Source: Bradyrhizobium sp. (lineage in GTDB: Bacteria > Pseudomonadota > Alphaproteobacteria > Rhizobiales > Xanthobacteraceae). From it: 42,659 bases of DNA. Every line of letters starts with the position of its first letter. Position 1 is the stretch's first letter. The notes below the pieces were generated by a model. The model was not told the DNA's origin, did no database searches, and saw only the letters and a list, made by a program, of their open reading frames with translations. Location of the stretch: the NCBI RefSeq assembly GCF_019242285.1, contig NZ_JAFAVV010000539.1:1-42659 (forward strand). Reading direction: 5' to 3'. A program made the translations under genes and the position numbers. Positions 34,127 to 41,842 of this stretch are shown here, one piece after another.

Positions 34127-34681
34127 TCAAACCAGGCTCGCGACCAGCGCCACCGCGAACAGCGCGAGCGCGCCGAGCAGAAAGCCGAGCGCGAACGTCA
34201 GGAGCCTGCCGCGACGCCGCGGCTTCTCGACCTTGACCCGCTCGCGTGCGGGCAGCACCGACAGCGCGTGCTCGCGCTCGATCATGCGACGGGCGACATA
34301 GTCCGTCACCGCACCGACGATCGCCGCGACGTCATGCGATTCCGCGAGCACGATGCGACCGAACCGCGTGTCCTGCACGAAGCGGTAAATGCGCTTGTCG
34401 CGCCCCATCACGATGTGGGCCACGACGTCGATCCACAGCCTCGGCGTCTCGCCCTGGCTGAGCGCGCGGTCGAACAGGTCGACCTCGCCGGGCACCTGCG
34501 CGAACAGGGGATCAAGCGCCTCGTGCAGGATCTCGAGCCGCGCCACCTCGGCATCGCGCAGGTCGACCACGACGCCGGTGCGGTCGGCGGCCTCGATCCG
34601 TGCCTGCCGCAGCGCGTCGCGCAGGCGGATCGGACCCTCGCCACCCTTCGCACCCGCACCGTCACTTCGCGCCTCTGACAT
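34127..34681 (-). CDS. Conserved tail-anchored hypothetical protein
   Basis: 184 residues, soluble with a single C-terminal membrane helix (LLTFALGFLLGALALFAVALVASLV) preceded by a basic stretch KVEKPRRRGR, so probably tail-anchored to the inner membrane with the bulk in the cytoplasm. The soluble part is mixed alpha/beta, with DRALSQGETPRLWIDVVAHIVMGRDKRIYRFV and a helical ARRMIEREHALSVLPARERV. No named domain is recognised. It is a single gene; the region 34682-34790 upstream shows no clear promoter to me. Confidence 0.68.
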   Translation of the reverse strand: MSEARSDGAGAKGGEGPIRLRDALRQARIEAADRTGVVVDLRDAEVARLEILHEALDPLFAQVPGEVDLFDRALSQGETPRLWIDVVAHIVMGRDKRIYRFVQDTRFGRIVLAESHDVAAIVGAVTDYVARRMIEREHALSVLPARERVKVEKPRRRGRLLTFALGFLLGALALFAVALVASLV

Positions 34682-34790
34682 CGGACGGCCTTGTTTCTGA
34701 CAGGCTTTGGCCCGGATTAACCTAGCAGCAACCGCGTGCGTCGCAAAGGCCGTTCATTTCCAATAGCTTGTCACCTCATCTCACAAAGAT

Positions 34791-34826
34791 GGGCGGCTCC
34801 CTCCGGCAAACCGGATGGAGCCGCCC
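34791..34826 (-). terminator. Strong hairpin downstream of the DUF4170 gene
   Basis: Perfect 10-bp outer stem GGGCGGCTCC (34791-34800) / GGAGCCGCCC (34817-34826) with an inner 5-bp stem TCCGG-CAAA-CCGGA. On the minus strand it is 33 nt past the DUF4170 stop and is followed by ATCTTTG. The T-run is short on either side, so the strand is uncertain. Confidence 0.6.
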
Positions 34827-34859
34827 TCCCCTTGGGCCTTCTTCTAACCTTTTCGCGGT

Positions 34860-35069
34860 TCAGGCAGCGGAGCGGTTCGGCTCCTCGACGATGGAGAAGC
34901 GCACGCCGGCCTGGTGGCGGTGCTCCTCCGACACCTCGCGCCAGCAATCCTCGGCTTCCTTGCGCGTCTTGAACGGGCCTCTGACCTGGGCCGAGCCTTC
35001 CACGAGCTTGTGGAAGTTCATCGAGCCGAACTCACCGCCAATCACCCAGAAATTGCTGCCTTTGATCAT
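34860..35069 (-). CDS. DUF4170 domain-containing protein
   Basis: 69 residues from the ATG at 35069 with AGGAG 7 nt upstream; the frame continues upstream without a comparable start. Sequence MIKGSNFWVIGGEFGSMNFH, then VEGSAQVRGPFKTRKEAEDCW and HRHQAGVRFSIVEEP is the usual DUF4170 layout. These small proteins are common in alphaproteobacteria and of unknown function. It is followed by a hairpin terminator. The isocitrate lyase gene ends 80 nt upstream on the same strand. Confidence 0.82.
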   Translation of the reverse strand: MIKGSNFWVIGGEFGSMNFHKLVEGSAQVRGPFKTRKEAEDCWREVSEEHRHQAGVRFSIVEEPNRSAA

Positions 35070-35101
35070 CGTCAGTCTCCTGTTAGCCGAGCTCTTCGTT
35101 T

Positions 35102-35149
35102 GAGCATGATCTTTTCGGAAACCGGTTTCCACTTTTCCGCATCATGCTC
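35102..35149. repeat. Palindromic REP-like element at the 3' end of aceA
   Basis: Arms GAGCATGAT (35102-35110) and ATCATGCTC (35141-35149) flank a perfect 14-bp palindrome GGAAACCGGTTTCC (35117-35130). The last base of the element is shared with the aceA stop codon. I recognise this pattern as frequent in Rhizobiales intergenic regions. It could also act as a transcription end signal for aceA. Confidence 0.7.
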
Positions 35150-36786
35150 TAGCCGAACTGGTTCATCGTGTTGTGGGCGCCGCCCGCCTTCAGCGCGGCT
35201 TCACCTGCGAAATACTCCTTGTGCTCGTCGCCGATATCGGAGCCGGCCATGTTCTGATGCTTGACACAGGCGATACCCTGGCGGATCTCCTGGCGCTGGA
35301 CGTTCTTCACATAGCCGAGCATGCCCTGCTCGCCGAAATACTCCTTGGCGAGATTGTCGGTCGACAGCGCTGCCGTGTGATAGGTCGGCAACGTGATCAG
35401 GTGATGGAAGATGCCGGCACGCTTGGCTGAATCGGCCTGGAAGGTGCGGATGCGCTCGTCGGCTTCGATAGCCAGCGGCGTATCGTCGTATTCCGCCTTC
35501 ATCAGCTCGGCGCGGTTGTACCTGCTGACATCCTTGCCGGCTTCCTTCATCGCATCGTAGACCTGCCAGCGGAAGTTGAGCGTCCAGTTGAACGACGGCG
35601 AGTTGTTGTAGGCCAGCTTCGCGTTCGGAATCACCTCGCGGATCCGATCGACCATCTTGGCGATCTGATCGATATGCGGCTTCTCGGTCTCGATCCACAA
35701 CAGGTCGGCGCCGTTCTGCAGCGAGGTGATGCAGTCGAGCACGCAGCGGTCTTCACCGGTGCCGGGACGGAACTGATAGAGGTTGCTGGCGAGCCGCTTC
35801 GGACGCATCATCTTGCCGTTCCGGCTGATGATGACATCGCCGTTCCGGGCGTTCGCAGCCGTCACTTCCTCGCAATCGAGGAAGCTGTTGTACTGATCGC
35901 CGATGTCACCCGGCTTGTGGCTCACGGCGATCTGCTGCGTCAGGCCGGCGCCGAGCGAGTCGGTGCGGGTCACGACCACGCCGTCTTCGACGCCGAGTTC
36001 GAGGAAGGCATGGCGGCAGGCCCGGATCTTCGCCAGGAACACCTCGTGCGGCACCGTCACCTTGCCGTCCTGGTGACCGCACTGCTTCTCGTCGGAGACC
36101 TGGTTCTCGATCTGCAGGGCGCAGGCGCCCGCCTCGATCATCTTCTTGGCGAGCAGGTAGGTCGCCTCGGCATTGCCGAAGCCGGCGTCGATGTCGGCGA
36201 TGACCGGCACGACGTGGGTCTGGAAGTTGTCGATCCTTTCGATCAACGCCTTTTCCTTCGCCTTGTCGCCTGCCTTGCGGGCCGCGTCGAGGCTGCGGAA
36301 GATGTCGTTGAGCTCGCGGGAATCGGCCTGACGCAGGAAGGTATAGAGCTCCTCGATCAGCGCCGGCACCGAGGTCTTCTCGTGCATCGACTGGTCGGGA
36401 AGCGGCCCGAACTCCGAGCGAAGCGCGGCGATCATCCAGCCGGAGAGATACAGATAGCGGCGGTCGGTCTTGCCGAAGTGCTTCTTGACCGAAATCAGCT
36501 TCTGCTGCGCGATGAAGCCATGCCAGCAGCCGAGCGACTGGGTGTACTTGGTGGGATCGGCGTCATAGGCCGCCATATCGGCGCGCATCAGCGCCGCTGT
36601 GTACCGGGCGACGTCGAGACCGGTCTTGAATCGGTTCTGCAGACGCATGCGCGCCACGGCCTCGGCGGTGACGCCGTTCCAGGTCGGCTTGGTCTTGAGC
36701 AGCGCCTCGGCGGCTGCAATCTCGCTCAAATAGGAAGCCGGCCCCTGGATAGCCTGGTCACCGATCCCGCGTGGCTGGTAGGTCAT
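35149..36786 (-). CDS. aceA: Isocitrate lyase (long form)
   Basis: 545 residues, the length of the long class of ICLs (as in Pseudomonas). The active-site signature reads KQCGHQ (Lys234-His238, catalytic Cys236) in place of the KKCGH of the shorter enzymes, and it sits after VPVIADIDAGFGNAEATYLLAKKMIEAGA. Start at 36786 with AGGA 8 nt upstream. The enzyme splits isocitrate to glyoxylate and succinate for growth on C2 and fatty acid substrates. A ScfR/RamB-type regulator is transcribed divergently from a 206-nt intergenic region, a strong hint of direct control. Confidence 0.96.
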   Translation of the reverse strand: MTYQPRGIGDQAIQGPASYLSEIAAAEALLKTKPTWNGVTAEAVARMRLQNRFKTGLDVARYTAALMRADMAAYDADPTKYTQSLGCWHGFIAQQKLISVKKHFGKTDRRYLYLSGWMIAALRSEFGPLPDQSMHEKTSVPALIEELYTFLRQADSRELNDIFRSLDAARKAGDKAKEKALIERIDNFQTHVVPVIADIDAGFGNAEATYLLAKKMIEAGACALQIENQVSDEKQCGHQDGKVTVPHEVFLAKIRACRHAFLELGVEDGVVVTRTDSLGAGLTQQIAVSHKPGDIGDQYNSFLDCEEVTAANARNGDVIISRNGKMMRPKRLASNLYQFRPGTGEDRCVLDCITSLQNGADLLWIETEKPHIDQIAKMVDRIREVIPNAKLAYNNSPSFNWTLNFRWQVYDAMKEAGKDVSRYNRAELMKAEYDDTPLAIEADERIRTFQADSAKRAGIFHHLITLPTYHTAALSTDNLAKEYFGEQGMLGYVKNVQRQEIRQGIACVKHQNMAGSDIGDEHKEYFAGEAALKAGGAHNTMNQFG

Positions 36787-36953
36787 CTGCTTGATCCTTT
36801 TCGTGGCACTCGTCTTCGCCTTCCCATCAACATTCTTGACAGTGCAATGCGAAATGCGTGTCAGGAGCTAAACGCCGGATTCACGAAGGAGTACATATAG
36901 CTTGAATTTGAATGGTGATGCCATGTAACATTAATACTTGTCTTAAATGTCGT

Positions 36954-36973
36954 TTTGTAAACTATGTCACAAA
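36954..36973. promoter_or_regulatory. Candidate operator in the aceA/scfR intergenic region
   Basis: An A/T-rich stretch with TTTGT (36954-36958) and ACAAA (36969-36973) forms a spaced inverted repeat in an otherwise GC-rich genome, 20 nt before the regulator ATG. It could bind the ScfR-type protein itself. Support is positional only. Confidence 0.3.
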
Positions 36974-36992
36974 CTAGGTCAGCAATCCTGCC

Positions 36993-38438
36993 ATGCCCGG
37001 CAATTCCGCGAAGAAACTGTTCGTTGGCCCGAGATTCCGGCGCGTCCGCCAGCAGCTCGGCCTGTCGCAGACCCAGATCGCCGAGGGGCTCGGCATCTCG
37101 CCGAGCTATGTCAACCTGATCGAGCGCAACCAGCGCCCGGTGACCGCACAAATTCTGCTGCGGCTCGCGGAGTCCTACGATCTCGACCTGCGCGACCTCG
37201 CCACCGCCGACGAGGACCGCTTCTTCGCCGAGCTGAACGAGATCTTCTCCGATCCGCTGTTCCGCCAGATCGACCTGCCGAAGCAGGAATTGCGCGACCT
37301 CGCCGAGCTCTGCCCCGGCGTCACCCACGCACTGCAACGGCTCTACGCGGCCTACACCGAGGCACGACAGGGCGAGACGCTCGCCGCGGCGCAGATGGCC
37401 GACCGCGAGGAAGGCCCGCGCTTCGAGGCCAACCCGATCGAGCGGGTGCGCGAATTGATCGAGACCAACCGCAATTATTTCGCCGAGCTCGAGCAGGCCG
37501 CCGAATCCCTGCGTGACGAATTGAACGCGCCGGCCGAGGGGCTGTTCGCGGCGCTCGCCGCCCGCCTGCGGGAAAAGCACTCGATCACGACCCGGATCAT
37601 GCCGGTCGACGTGATGCGCGAGACGCTGCGCCGCTTCGACCGCCACCGCCGCCAGCTCCTGATCTCCGAGCTCGTCGATGCTCCGAGTCGCGTGTTCCAG
37701 CAGGCGTTCCAGCTCGGCCTCACCGAATGCAATGGGCTGATCGAGGCGATCATCGCCCGCGCCGGCAAGCTCGACGACGCGCCGCGCCGGCTCTACCGCA
37801 TCACGCTCGCGAACTACTTTGCCGCCGCCGTGATGATGCCCTACCAGGCCTTCCACACCGCCGCCGAGGCACTGAGCTACGACGTGCACGTGCTGGCGCA
37901 GCGCTTCAACGCCGGCTTCGAGCAGGTCTGCCACCGCCTCACGACTCTCTCGCGGCCGAACGCGCGCGGCATCCCGTTCTTCATGCTGCGCGTCGACAAC
38001 GCCGGCAACGTCTCCAAGCGCTTCTCGTCGGGCACGTTTCCATTCTCCAAGTTCGGCGGCACCTGCCCCTTGTGGAACGTGCATTCGACCTTCGACACGC
38101 CCGACCGCCTGCTCAAGCAGGTGATCGAGCTGCCCGACGGCACGCGCTATTTCTCGATCGCGCAAATGGTGCGGCGGCCGGTGGCGCCGCATCCTTTGCC
38201 CGAGCCGCGCTTTGCGATCGGGCTCGGCTGCGAAATCCGCCACGCCGCGCGCCTCGTCTATGCCGCCGGCATGGATCTGGAGAAGACCGAGGGGACGCCG
38301 ATCGGCGTCAACTGCCGGCTCTGCGAGCGCGAAAACTGCAGCCAGCGCGCCGAGCCGCCGATCACGCGCACGCTGATCCTCGACGAAAACACGCGGCGGG
38401 TGAGTTCGTTTGCGTTCTCCAATGCGAGGGAATTGTGA
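36993..38438 (+). CDS. ScfR/RamB-type short-chain fatty acyl-responsive transcriptional regulator
   Basis: 481 residues: an XRE-type helix-turn-helix at about 12-66 (RRVRQQLGLSQTQIAEGLGISPSYVNLIERNQR), a degenerate IrrE/M78-type domain without the HExxH zinc site, and a C-terminal DUF2083-like Cys-containing part (GVNCRLCERENCSQRAEPP). RamB and ScfR proteins repress or activate glyoxylate-cycle and fatty-acid genes. Here it is divergent from isocitrate lyase with 206 nt between starts, which supports that role. The paralog-rich family makes the exact ligand uncertain. Confidence 0.9.
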   Translation: MPGNSAKKLFVGPRFRRVRQQLGLSQTQIAEGLGISPSYVNLIERNQRPVTAQILLRLAESYDLDLRDLATADEDRFFAELNEIFSDPLFRQIDLPKQELRDLAELCPGVTHALQRLYAAYTEARQGETLAAAQMADREEGPRFEANPIERVRELIETNRNYFAELEQAAESLRDELNAPAEGLFAALAARLREKHSITTRIMPVDVMRETLRRFDRHRRQLLISELVDAPSRVFQQAFQLGLTECNGLIEAIIARAGKLDDAPRRLYRITLANYFAAAVMMPYQAFHTAAEALSYDVHVLAQRFNAGFEQVCHRLTTLSRPNARGIPFFMLRVDNAGNVSKRFSSGTFPFSKFGGTCPLWNVHSTFDTPDRLLKQVIELPDGTRYFSIAQMVRRPVAPHPLPEPRFAIGLGCEIRHAARLVYAAGMDLEKTEGTPIGVNCRLCERENCSQRAEPPITRTLILDENTRRVSSFAFSNAREL

Positions 38439-38470
38439 GGCGGCCGCTGTCGTCATTGCAAGAAAAGTTG

Positions 38471-38594
38471 GTAGGATGGGTAGGGCGAAGCGAAACCCAT
38501 CACGAGCCCATCACATGATCGTCGCCGATGATGGGTTTCGCTTCCAGCCTTTGCTGCTCGGGTATCGAGCAAGGAGTCGCTCTATCCATCCTAC
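38471..38594. repeat. MITE-like long palindrome, copy B
   Basis: Outer arms GTAGGATGGGTAGGGCG (38471-38487) and CGCTCTATCCATCCTAC (38578-38594) pair over 17 positions with two G-U pairs, and inner arms GCGAAACCCATCA (38490-38502) / TGATGGGTTTCGC (38529-38541) pair perfectly. It is the same element as at 11001-11158. It begins the 671-nt gene-free stretch 38439-39109, which also holds the RNA element copy 2; I see no other gene there. Confidence 0.8.
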
Positions 38595-38659
38595 GAGGCT
38601 CAACCCACCTTGCGCGCGACCGCGTTCTCGCGACGGGAATCGTCCGAGCTTTGCAAAGA

Positions 38660-39056
38660 GATCACCCTCAATAAAGCAAGAGGGCGCAGGGAAGACCGGG
38701 CACCGGCTGGTGCCCATGGCCCCCGTGCACAAGGAAAGCACGGGGTAGGAACCACAGGCTCAGCCGAGAATACCCGGCCTTCCCTGCGCGATGGTTTACG
38801 GCTTATACGTGATCTCCCTGGTGCGCCGGGCTTGCTGGCCACCATCGCCTCGCAGCTCATCGATCCTACGAGACTTGATATCAGCGTCGGGATATCAGGA
38901 CCACACGATTTCGCCGTCCGCGCGGACGCTGCTCGTCTGGCAGCGCCACTCGCGTCCACCGCATCCTCGCCTCGCGTCTCGTGACGATCGCGATACGCCC
39001 TCACATCGAGGCGGGACGGGCGGATTATGCCTCTGATTTGGGGTCGGCGTCAAGCG
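38660..39056 (+). ncRNA. Candidate structured RNA element, copy 2 (dispersed repeat)
   Basis: Same layout as 9365-9845: CCCTC (38665-38669) / GAGGG (38680-38684), outer helix GCGCAGGGAAG (38684-38694) / CTTCCCTGCGC (38779-38789), hairpins GGGCACC (38698-38704) / GGTGCCC (38709-38715) and CCCCGTGC (38721-38728) / GCACGGGG (38738-38745), ACCACAGG (38751-38758), then TGATATC (38876-38882) / GATATCA (38891-38897), and CGCCTCG (38968-38974) / CGAGGCG (39007-39013) around the same core CGTGACGATCGCGAT. The stems differ in sequence from copy 1 but still pair. Whether it is expressed is unknown. Short reading frames through it look spurious. Confidence 0.62.
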
Positions 39057-39109
39057 TCCTTCCGATAATCGGAAACAATCCACCGCGACAGATTGGCACG
39101 ACGGGCAGC

Positions 39110-40027
39110 TTACGCCTGGCGCGCATGCGTTTGCCGCGCGCCGAGCCCGGCCACGAAATCGCGCAGCGCAGCGCCGATTTCGGCAGGCGCATCTTCCTGA
39201 ACGTAGTGAATGCCCGAAACGGTGACCTCGTGCTGGTTCGGCCAGTTCCGGCAGAACTCCCGCGCCCTTCCGATCAGGAGCGAACCCGGATCGACGTTGA
39301 TAAAGAGCTTTGGCAGCGGCGAACGCGAAAGCCAGGCACCATAGTGCTCGACGATGGCGACGACGTCGGCCGGCTCGCCCTCGATCGGCAATTCACGCGG
39401 CCAGACGAGCGTCGGCACCCGCGCCTCGCGCTGCCGGAACGGCCGACGGTAGGCGTCCATTTCGGCATCGCTCAAGCCGCGGATCACGCTCCTGGGCAGC
39501 AGGATTTCGACAAAGAAATTCTCGTCCAGCACGAGCCGCTCGCCGTCCGGCGAGCGGAGCGCGCGGAAGAATTTGTCGCGGCCCGCGGGCAAATCCTCCC
39601 AACGCCGTGCAGCCACGATCGCTTCCATGTAGGCGATGGCGCGGATCTGTTCCGGGTAGCGGCAGGCGCGGTGGAAGCCGAGCGCCGAGCCCCAGTCATG
39701 CAAGACCAATGTCACATTTGCGGTGAGCCCCAGCTTCTCGAACCAGGCGTCGATATAGCGTGCGTGATCGGCGAACCGATACGCGCCCGACGGTGACGGA
39801 CCCGATTGTCCCATGCCGATGAGATCGGGGGCGAGGCAACGTCCCAGCCCGCTGACATGGGGGATGATGTTGCGCCACAGATAGGATGACGTGGGATTGC
39901 CATGCAGGAAGACGATCGGATCGCCTTCCCCTATGTCGACATAGCTGATCTCGCTGTCCAGCACCTTTATCCACCGTCGCGGGTGCGGATCGTTGGCCGT
40001 GATCGGCATGTTCTTCGTTTCGGTCAT
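39110..40027 (-). CDS. Haloalkane dehalogenase (HLD-II-like)
   Basis: 305 residues, ATG at 40027 with GGAG 7 nt upstream. An alpha/beta hydrolase with the haloalkane dehalogenase set: halide-stabilising Asn44 (LHGNPTSS), nucleophile Asp111 followed by halide-binding Trp112 ([12 protein letters not shown]), acid Glu135 (AYMEAIV) and base His274 (SGIHYVQED). It resembles DbjA/DhaA-type enzymes, which hydrolyse haloalkanes to alcohols. The physiological substrate is unknown. A LysR-type regulator is divergent from it, with the regulator start within about 120 nt. Confidence 0.85.
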   Translation of the reverse strand: MTETKNMPITANDPHPRRWIKVLDSEISYVDIGEGDPIVFLHGNPTSSYLWRNIIPHVSGLGRCLAPDLIGMGQSGPSPSGAYRFADHARYIDAWFEKLGLTANVTLVLHDWGSALGFHRACRYPEQIRAIAYMEAIVAARRWEDLPAGRDKFFRALRSPDGERLVLDENFFVEILLPRSVIRGLSDAEMDAYRRPFRQREARVPTLVWPRELPIEGEPADVVAIVEHYGAWLSRSPLPKLFINVDPGSLLIGRAREFCRNWPNQHEVTVSGIHYVQEDAPAEIGAALRDFVAGLGARQTHARQA

Positions 40028-40143
40028 CGCAGAACTCCGTTGCTGCTTTCAGACAGGCACAGACATAGGCTCTCGCGGCCTGCGCATGAATTCGCTAATC
40101 TTGCGCCATGGCCGATCGTTTTCGCACAGATGGAACCCGACGG

Positions 40144-41010
40144 ATGGACTGGGAGGACGTCCGGTTCTTCGCGGCGCTGGCGCGTCACGGCAGCCTGTCG
40201 GCCACGGCGCGCGCATTGCAGGTCAACCACGCCACCGTCGCGCGCAGGATCGCCGCGTTGGAGCAGACCCTGCGGATCAAGCTGTTCAAGCGCCAGCCGG
40301 GCGGCTACGAGCTCACCGCCGCCGGCCACAAAGCGCTGGAAGCCGCCGACGGCATGGAGAGCGCGGCGACGGCGCTGTCCCGACTCGAACCCGAGCAAAC
40401 GCTGACGGGCCTCGTGCGGATCACCGCCACGCCGAGCTTCGCGGAGACGTTTCTCATTCCGCGACTCGGCTTGTTCCATCGGGAGCATCCACAGCTCGAC
40501 CTGGAGATCATGGCCGAGCGCCGTCCGCTCAGCCTCAAGCGCTACCAGTCCGACATCGCACTGCGCTTCGGCCGGCCTGAGCACGGCGAGCTCCTCGCCC
40601 GCCGCGTCGCCAATCTTGCCTATCGTTTCTATGCGACGCCTGCCTGGCGCGACCGACTCAAGAACGGCGCCGTCCCCCGCTTCGTCGGCTTCGACGAGGC
40701 GGGCGCCGAATTCGCGGAGGCATTGTGGCTGGCGCGTCAGTTCGGCAACCCGTCGCTGGCGCTTCGCTGCAATAACCAGACCGGTCAGATCGTGGCGGCG
40801 CGTGCCGGCTTCGGCATCGCGATGCTGCCGCACTTCCTGGCGGCCGGCGATCCGAGCCTGGTCGAGGTGCAATTGCCGAAGGCGCCGCTGATCCGCGAGC
40901 TGTGGCTCGTGACCCGAAGCGAGAGGCAGGTGAGCCCGCGCATCCGCGTCGTCAGCGATTTCCTGGTCGAGCTGATCAGGCGGGAGCGGCCACTGTTCGA
41001 GGGAGTGTGA
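40144..41010 (+). CDS. LysR-type transcriptional regulator
   Basis: 288 residues from the ATG at 40144 (MDWEDVRFFAALARHGS, the usual start of this subgroup); an in-frame ATG at 40108 would add 12 residues. The winged helix-turn-helix is SLSATARALQVNHATVARRIAALEQTL, followed by a LysR substrate-binding domain (TGLVRITATPSFAETFLIPRLGLF and onward). It is divergent from the dehalogenase gene, the typical LysR arrangement for autonomous control of the neighbour. Ligand unknown. Confidence 0.88.
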   Translation: MDWEDVRFFAALARHGSLSATARALQVNHATVARRIAALEQTLRIKLFKRQPGGYELTAAGHKALEAADGMESAATALSRLEPEQTLTGLVRITATPSFAETFLIPRLGLFHREHPQLDLEIMAERRPLSLKRYQSDIALRFGRPEHGELLARRVANLAYRFYATPAWRDRLKNGAVPRFVGFDEAGAEFAEALWLARQFGNPSLALRCNNQTGQIVAARAGFGIAMLPHFLAAGDPSLVEVQLPKAPLIRELWLVTRSERQVSPRIRVVSDFLVELIRRERPLFEGV

Positions 41011-41099
41011 ACGGTCGCCGAAACGGCTTTGCTTGCGGCTGATGACTCCGTTAGGGTCCGACGTAAGCTGGCGTGCCTGCTCCTCCCGGGTCCATCGCG

Positions 41100-41729
41100 A
41101 TGACTGACACTGCTCTCGTGGCTCTGATAGGGGCGATTGCCGCCGGCGACCAGGCGCTGGCGCTCGGCATGCTCGGGACAACGCCGGCGCTCGCACGGGC
41201 CACGCTCGCGCGAGGTGCCAGTCGCAAGAGCGCAAGCGATCACTACATCGATGAGATCGCCCACTATGCTTATGGCGGCGACACCGCGCTCCATCTTGCG
41301 GCTGCGGCCTATCGGCGAGACGTCGCGCAAAAACTCGTCGGCCTCGGCGCCGACATCCGGGCGCGGAACCGTCGTGGCGCGGAGCCGCTGCATTATGCCG
41401 CCGACGGGCTGCCGGGGTCACGCGGGTGGAATCCGGCCGCACAGGCCGCCATCGTGACATGGCTGATCGCGGCGGGCGCCGATCCGAACGCAATGGACGG
41501 AAGCGGCGTCGCTCCGCTGCATCGCGCCGTGCGCACGCGGTGCGCGTCGGCGGTCGCGGCCCTGCTCGAGGGCGGCGCCAACCCCTTGGGCAGAAACAAG
41601 AGCGGCTCAACTCCGATGATGCTGGCGCTCGCAAACACCGGGCGCGGCGGCTCGGGCACCGCCGCAGCGAAAGCGGAGCAGGTGAAAATCGTGCAGTTGC
41701 TTCAAAAACATATCGCCGAACGCAACTAG
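41100..41729 (+). CDS. Ankyrin repeat protein
   Basis: 209 residues from the ATG at 41100. Ankyrin repeats are visible as GDTALHLAAAAYRRDVAQKLVGLGADI, GAEPLHYAADG, AAIVTWLIAAGADPNAMDGSG and VAPLHRAVRTRCASAVAALLEGGANP. No signal peptide or membrane segment. These repeats mediate protein binding; the partner is unknown. It follows the LysR gene by 89 nt on the same strand. Confidence 0.85.
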   Translation: MTDTALVALIGAIAAGDQALALGMLGTTPALARATLARGASRKSASDHYIDEIAHYAYGGDTALHLAAAAYRRDVAQKLVGLGADIRARNRRGAEPLHYAADGLPGSRGWNPAAQAAIVTWLIAAGADPNAMDGSGVAPLHRAVRTRCASAVAALLEGGANPLGRNKSGSTPMMLALANTGRGGSGTAAAKAEQVKIVQLLQKHIAERN

Positions 41730-41770
41730 CTCGGCTTTCGATCGCTTGCGCTGCTCGTCACGCCATCCGG

Positions 41771-41799
41771 TTGACAGAAACGACCTTATCGATTTGATA
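41771..41799 (+). promoter_or_regulatory. Possible sigma-70-type promoter for the right-end gene
   Basis: A perfect -35 hexamer TTGACA (41771-41776), a 17-nt spacer and a weak -10 TTGATA (41794-41799) precede the TTG start at 41843. The -10 is poor, so this is a low-confidence site. Confidence 0.3.
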
Positions 41800-41842
41800 G
41801 AACATCGTGCTTTGAACATTTAAATCGTCCAAGGATTAGCAA

